The notes beneath the pieces were generated by a model. That model was not told the DNA's origin. It did no database searches and saw only the letters and a list, made by a program, of their open reading frames with translations. A stretch of DNA of 62,164 nt from the NCBI RefSeq assembly GCF_004793765.1, contig NZ_SRYM01000020.1:1-62164 (forward strand). Direction: 5' to 3'. Made by a program: the position numbers and the translations under genes. The stretch is from Parabacteroides distasonis (GTDB taxonomy: Bacteria > Bacteroidota > Bacteroidia > Bacteroidales > Tannerellaceae). Each line of letters opens with the position of its first letter. The stretch's first letter is position 1. Below are positions 60,180 to 62,164 of the stretch, piece after piece.

Positions 60180-60657
60180 TTTTCATTATATTTTTTGCGT
60201 TTGGGTGCTTTTCTGAAAATCGTATCCAATCGGTATTATCTATATACCAAGAACTATCACCAGCCGTTTTTAAAGAACGTAATTCATAAAAAGCCTTATT
60301 AATGAGACTTTGTATTTCTGCTTCATTATCATAATAACGTTCATACTTATTTATAAATTCATTATATTGTGTTACAGTATTACATATCTCAAAATCTTTT
60401 TTAGCTATATTTATCACCTCTTTCTGTTTGAAAGAATATATTTTAATGGCTTTATTCTTAAAAACATTGGGATATAATAATATTTTATTATTCCATTTAC
60501 ATATATACCTTTGCTTCCTGATGTAATTTTCATAATCATTTATATTTTTACATGATTGAAGTTCTTTATAATCTCCATGTATTTTTAATCCAACTATCCA
60601 TATTGGAATACTTGCAACTATAATTATTATAATTGATAGTAGTTTATATGCTTTCAT
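60166..60657 (-). CDS. Single-pass membrane protein of unknown function (163 aa)
   Basis: MKAYKLLSIIIIIVASIPIW is one N-terminal helix or uncleaved signal, followed by a basic, aromatic outer part (GDYKELQSCKNINDYENYIR, YNEFINKYERYYDNEAEIQS). The pattern of short helical stretches at about 25-residue spacing, each with K-x-x-x-Y or C-x-x-x-x-D, may be a small repeat. No family recognised. It overlaps the PBP-like gene by 14 bp, and its start is 1 bp after the stop of the DUF2752 gene. Part of the same island operon. Confidence 0.65.
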   Translation of the reverse strand: MKAYKLLSIIIIIVASIPIWIVGLKIHGDYKELQSCKNINDYENYIRKQRYICKWNNKILLYPNVFKNKAIKIYSFKQKEVINIAKKDFEICNTVTQYNEFINKYERYYDNEAEIQSLINKAFYELRSLKTAGDSSWYIDNTDWIRFSEKHPNAKNIMKNETN

Positions 60658-60658
60658 A

Positions 60659-61027
60659 TTATAAATTCCAAATATTTCTGAATACCCACCAAGTTAAAAT
60701 AAGCAATAAATATCCTATTGTAACTTTATAGTTATGTATTAATGAATATAAATTCAAGTTTTTCTTGTAATATTCTGTATATATAAGCAATCCTAAATAT
60801 GGTATAGAAATGACTAATAACATGTTATATTTAAATGCTTGTGCAATATCTAAATGTAACAAGCTGTGGATAACTCTTTGAGAACCGCACCCTATACATT
60901 TATATCCTGTCAACGATACAAAAGGACATTTTGGAAATAGCTGATATTGTTCTGGATTACAGTAATAATACAAAATAGATAGTAGCAATAAGATGACAAC
61001 TATATACCATACTTTATGAATAGACAT
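60659..61027 (-). CDS. DUF2752 membrane protein
   Basis: 122 residues with three helices. CPFVSLTGYKCIGCGSQRVI is the conserved core of DUF2752: C-P-x-x-x-x-x-G-x-x-C-x-G-C-G-x-x-R. WYIVVILLLLSILYYYCNPE precedes it, and IAQAFKYNMLLVISIPYLGL follows. Function is unknown; the family often lies next to GYF/CD225 proteins, as here (14-bp overlap upstream). The cysteines may bind a metal or form a redox pair. Confidence 0.87.
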   Translation of the reverse strand: MSIHKVWYIVVILLLLSILYYYCNPEQYQLFPKCPFVSLTGYKCIGCGSQRVIHSLLHLDIAQAFKYNMLLVISIPYLGLLIYTEYYKKNLNLYSLIHNYKVTIGYLLLILTWWVFRNIWNL

Positions 61028-61463
61028 AAGATATTACAGCTATAACTATTACCGCTAAGATATATAAGGCAATAATACCCAACATTGTAAAGAATCCCCA
61101 CAATACCCATTTTTTTGCTTGATTAGAATATTGGAGTGCTAATTCTATTCTTCCAGAATTATATGCGGATTCCACATTAGATGCTTTTACAATACCCATT
61201 ATTCCAAAAGGCATGCAACAAAACAAAGTCACTAATATTGATTCCACAAGCCATGTTTTAGGGGGCATTGAATTGACACAACTTGGTGGCTCTGGGGGAA
61301 TTTCATTCAATAAATTACTTAATTCTGGAATTTGATTTGCAGGTAGCCACTGTGACTGTCCAATTTTCCATATCATTGAATTTCTTGAAATCTCCTTACT
61401 CCTTAACTCATCTATAGAAAACGGACCTTGTTTTGAACCATTAATTAAAATATAATATTCCAT
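61014..61463 (-). CDS. GYF_2-CD225/dispanin family membrane protein
   Basis: 149 residues. The N-terminal half is a GYF_2-like domain (MEYYILINGSKQGPFSIDEL, MIWKIGQSQWLPANQIPELS). The C-terminal half has two helices in the CD225 pattern (SILVTLFCCMPFGIMGIVKA then SNVESAYNSGRIELALQYSN and AKKWVLWGFFTMLGIIALYI), as in interferon-induced transmembrane proteins. CD225 helices insert into membranes and alter their fluidity. Overlaps the DUF2752 gene by 14 bp. The function of bacterial members is not known. Confidence 0.88.
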   Translation of the reverse strand: MEYYILINGSKQGPFSIDELRSKEISRNSMIWKIGQSQWLPANQIPELSNLLNEIPPEPPSCVNSMPPKTWLVESILVTLFCCMPFGIMGIVKASNVESAYNSGRIELALQYSNQAKKWVLWGFFTMLGIIALYILAVIVIAVISYVYS

Positions 61464-61465
61464 AA

Positions 61466-61783
61466 TTAGATAAATGTATATTTTTTACGAGTTGAAATAT
61501 TGTCATTGATTTTTAGCATAGGAAATTTATCACTTTCTTCAATATAAACTTTACCTTCAATATAATAGTAATCTGTTATATATCCGTTTTTTGTATTTAA
61601 TTTGAAAGCAATATCTCCCTCAAATGGATATAACCCCATTCCTTCATATTCATTAACCAACTTCAATCCAAGTTCTGAAATACCTTCTAAATTGTCAATG
61701 TGATTAAAAGATAATTTACGCCATTCTTTTCTGATATAAGAGTTTAATTCTTTTTCCAGATTACTTTTTGACATATCAGCCAT
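61466..61783 (-). CDS. Unrecognised 105-aa protein, first gene of the island operon
   Basis: No family recognised. MADMSKSNLEKELNSYIRKE starts a helix, followed by beta-like strands (DIAFKLNTKNGYITDYYYIE, FPMLKINDN) ending in a basic tail. Size and mixed alpha/beta content recall small immunity-type proteins, but no toxin is seen. It begins 48 bp after the terminator-like hairpin of the candidate RNA and ends 2 bp before the GYF/CD225 start, so it probably belongs to the same operon. An ATG at 61774 could also start it. Confidence 0.6.
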   Translation of the reverse strand: MADMSKSNLEKELNSYIRKEWRKLSFNHIDNLEGISELGLKLVNEYEGMGLYPFEGDIAFKLNTKNGYITDYYYIEGKVYIEESDKFPMLKINDNISTRKKYTFI

Positions 61784-61830
61784 AATTAGAATATTTATTT
61801 CTCCTTGTTCCCCTACGGAAAGTGAAATAA

Positions 61831-62111
61831 TAAAAAAGGTGTGGGAACTGTATTTGCTTTATCCTAAAGTCTGGCTTCTCGCATTGCCATTAGAGTGGAT
61901 AAAACAACAGCAACCCACACCTATTGAGATATAGTTTACCCTTTCAGGTAAGTCTATAACAAAAGATGCGGGTGCTATTGCCATCACCTTCACTCTAATA
62001 CAAATTTTGCGAGAATTTGACTTTAGAAGATAATTTCAATAACACCTTTCGTTAATTATGTCCTTCCACAGAGGTTCAACGCCATGAACGTGTAGAATTG
62101 CCACAAAGTTA
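61831..62111 (-). ncRNA. Candidate structured RNA or attenuator leader at the head of the island
   Basis: Minus strand: TAACTTTG (62104-62111) is a -7 element. About 260 nt later CCCACACCTTTTTT is the 3' side of a hairpin: AGGTGTGGG (minus; plus 61914-61922) pairs with CCCACACCT (61837-61845), then six Ts, an intrinsic terminator. Its 68-nt loop contains 61876-61883 and 61890-61897, which pair with 62008-62015 and 61991-61998 (8 + 8 bp). That pairing crosses the terminator stem, giving a pseudoknot or an alternative fold. A small hairpin TTACC-TGAAA-GGGTAA lies between. No protein frame fits the region. It fills most of the 381-bp stretch from 61784 to the window end. Confidence 0.55.
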
Positions 62112-62164
62112 CGAAAAGTGTTTATACATCAACCAAGTAAGAGAATGAAAAATCTTTACTTATC

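Noticed and set aside
61831-62111. RNase P RNA, tmRNA or 6S RNA
   Set aside because: The conserved sequence blocks of these RNAs are not seen and the context is a foreign-looking island.
1-62164. rRNA or tRNA genes
   Set aside because: No tRNA T-loop pattern with matching acceptor stem, and no rRNA-like segment, was found on reading both strands.

Overview
The window looks like a chromosome segment of a gut Bacteroidales, most probably Parabacteroides (distasonis group). This rests on the many TAnnTTTG promoter elements of the Bacteroidetes type, a two-domain fucokinase/GDP-fucose pyrophosphorylase, a choloylglycine hydrolase beside a 7alpha-hydroxysteroid-dehydrogenase-like gene, a DUF5686 outer-membrane protein, GGGtGRT and DUF4250 genes, and an Mpi-like serine invertase. 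The genus call is inference; no rRNA or tRNA gene is visible.

Layout. 1-5.6 kb: remnants of an MNT/HEPN pair, then the cassette often found beside Bacteroidales capsule loci (phage-like amidase, smalltalk peptide, HU-like protein, DUF4248, DUF3987 helicase/primase-like, VirE-N/primase-like), with three 21-bp tandem repeats and an unrecognised gene. 5.8-16.5 kb: a plus-strand surface polysaccharide locus (flippase, polymerase, five or six glycosyltransferases, UDP-ManNAcA synthesis by WecB/WecC). Its first 7 kb is strikingly AT-rich, and a family-14-like glycosyltransferase is frameshifted at a C7 tract. 16.7-21.1 kb: ndk, the invertase and fkp. 21-53.8 kb: mostly chromosomal housekeeping and accessory genes: DUF5686 protein, dinB, two cyclophilins, cupin, nucleotidyltransferase, M13 peptidase, AraC regulator, LacI regulator with sugar transporter, menA, EamA exporter, the bile-acid gene pair, a pdxJ-exbB-exbD-tonB-DJ-1 run, CBS/nadK, FHA protein, two decayed exporters, an MBL protein, a protease-like TPR protein, PHP and ABC-F genes, an NlpE-like lipoprotein and a ferredoxin-nitroreductase. 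53.8-62.2 kb: an AT-rich minus-strand island of ten tightly packed genes that replaces the 5' part of a GGGtGRT gene. It encodes lipoproteins, a penicillin-binding-protein-like protein lacking its active-site motifs, GYF/CD225 and DUF2752 membrane proteins, and it is headed by a candidate structured RNA with its own promoter and terminator.

How it works together. WecB/WecC supply UDP-ManNAcA and Fkp supplies GDP-fucose for surface polysaccharide. The invertase and the C-tract are two possible routes to surface variation. The divergent bile-acid genes would deconjugate bile salts and then oxidise the 7alpha-hydroxyl. The ExbB/ExbD/TonB set energises outer-membrane uptake.

A second layer is non-coding. 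At least seven intergenic sites carry short words repeated in both orientations, and two near-identical promoter-dyad-terminator units look like copies of one small RNA. The signals I rate highest are these RNA units, the RNA at the head of the island, the inactive PBP-like lipoprotein, the C7 frameshift and the bile-acid pair.
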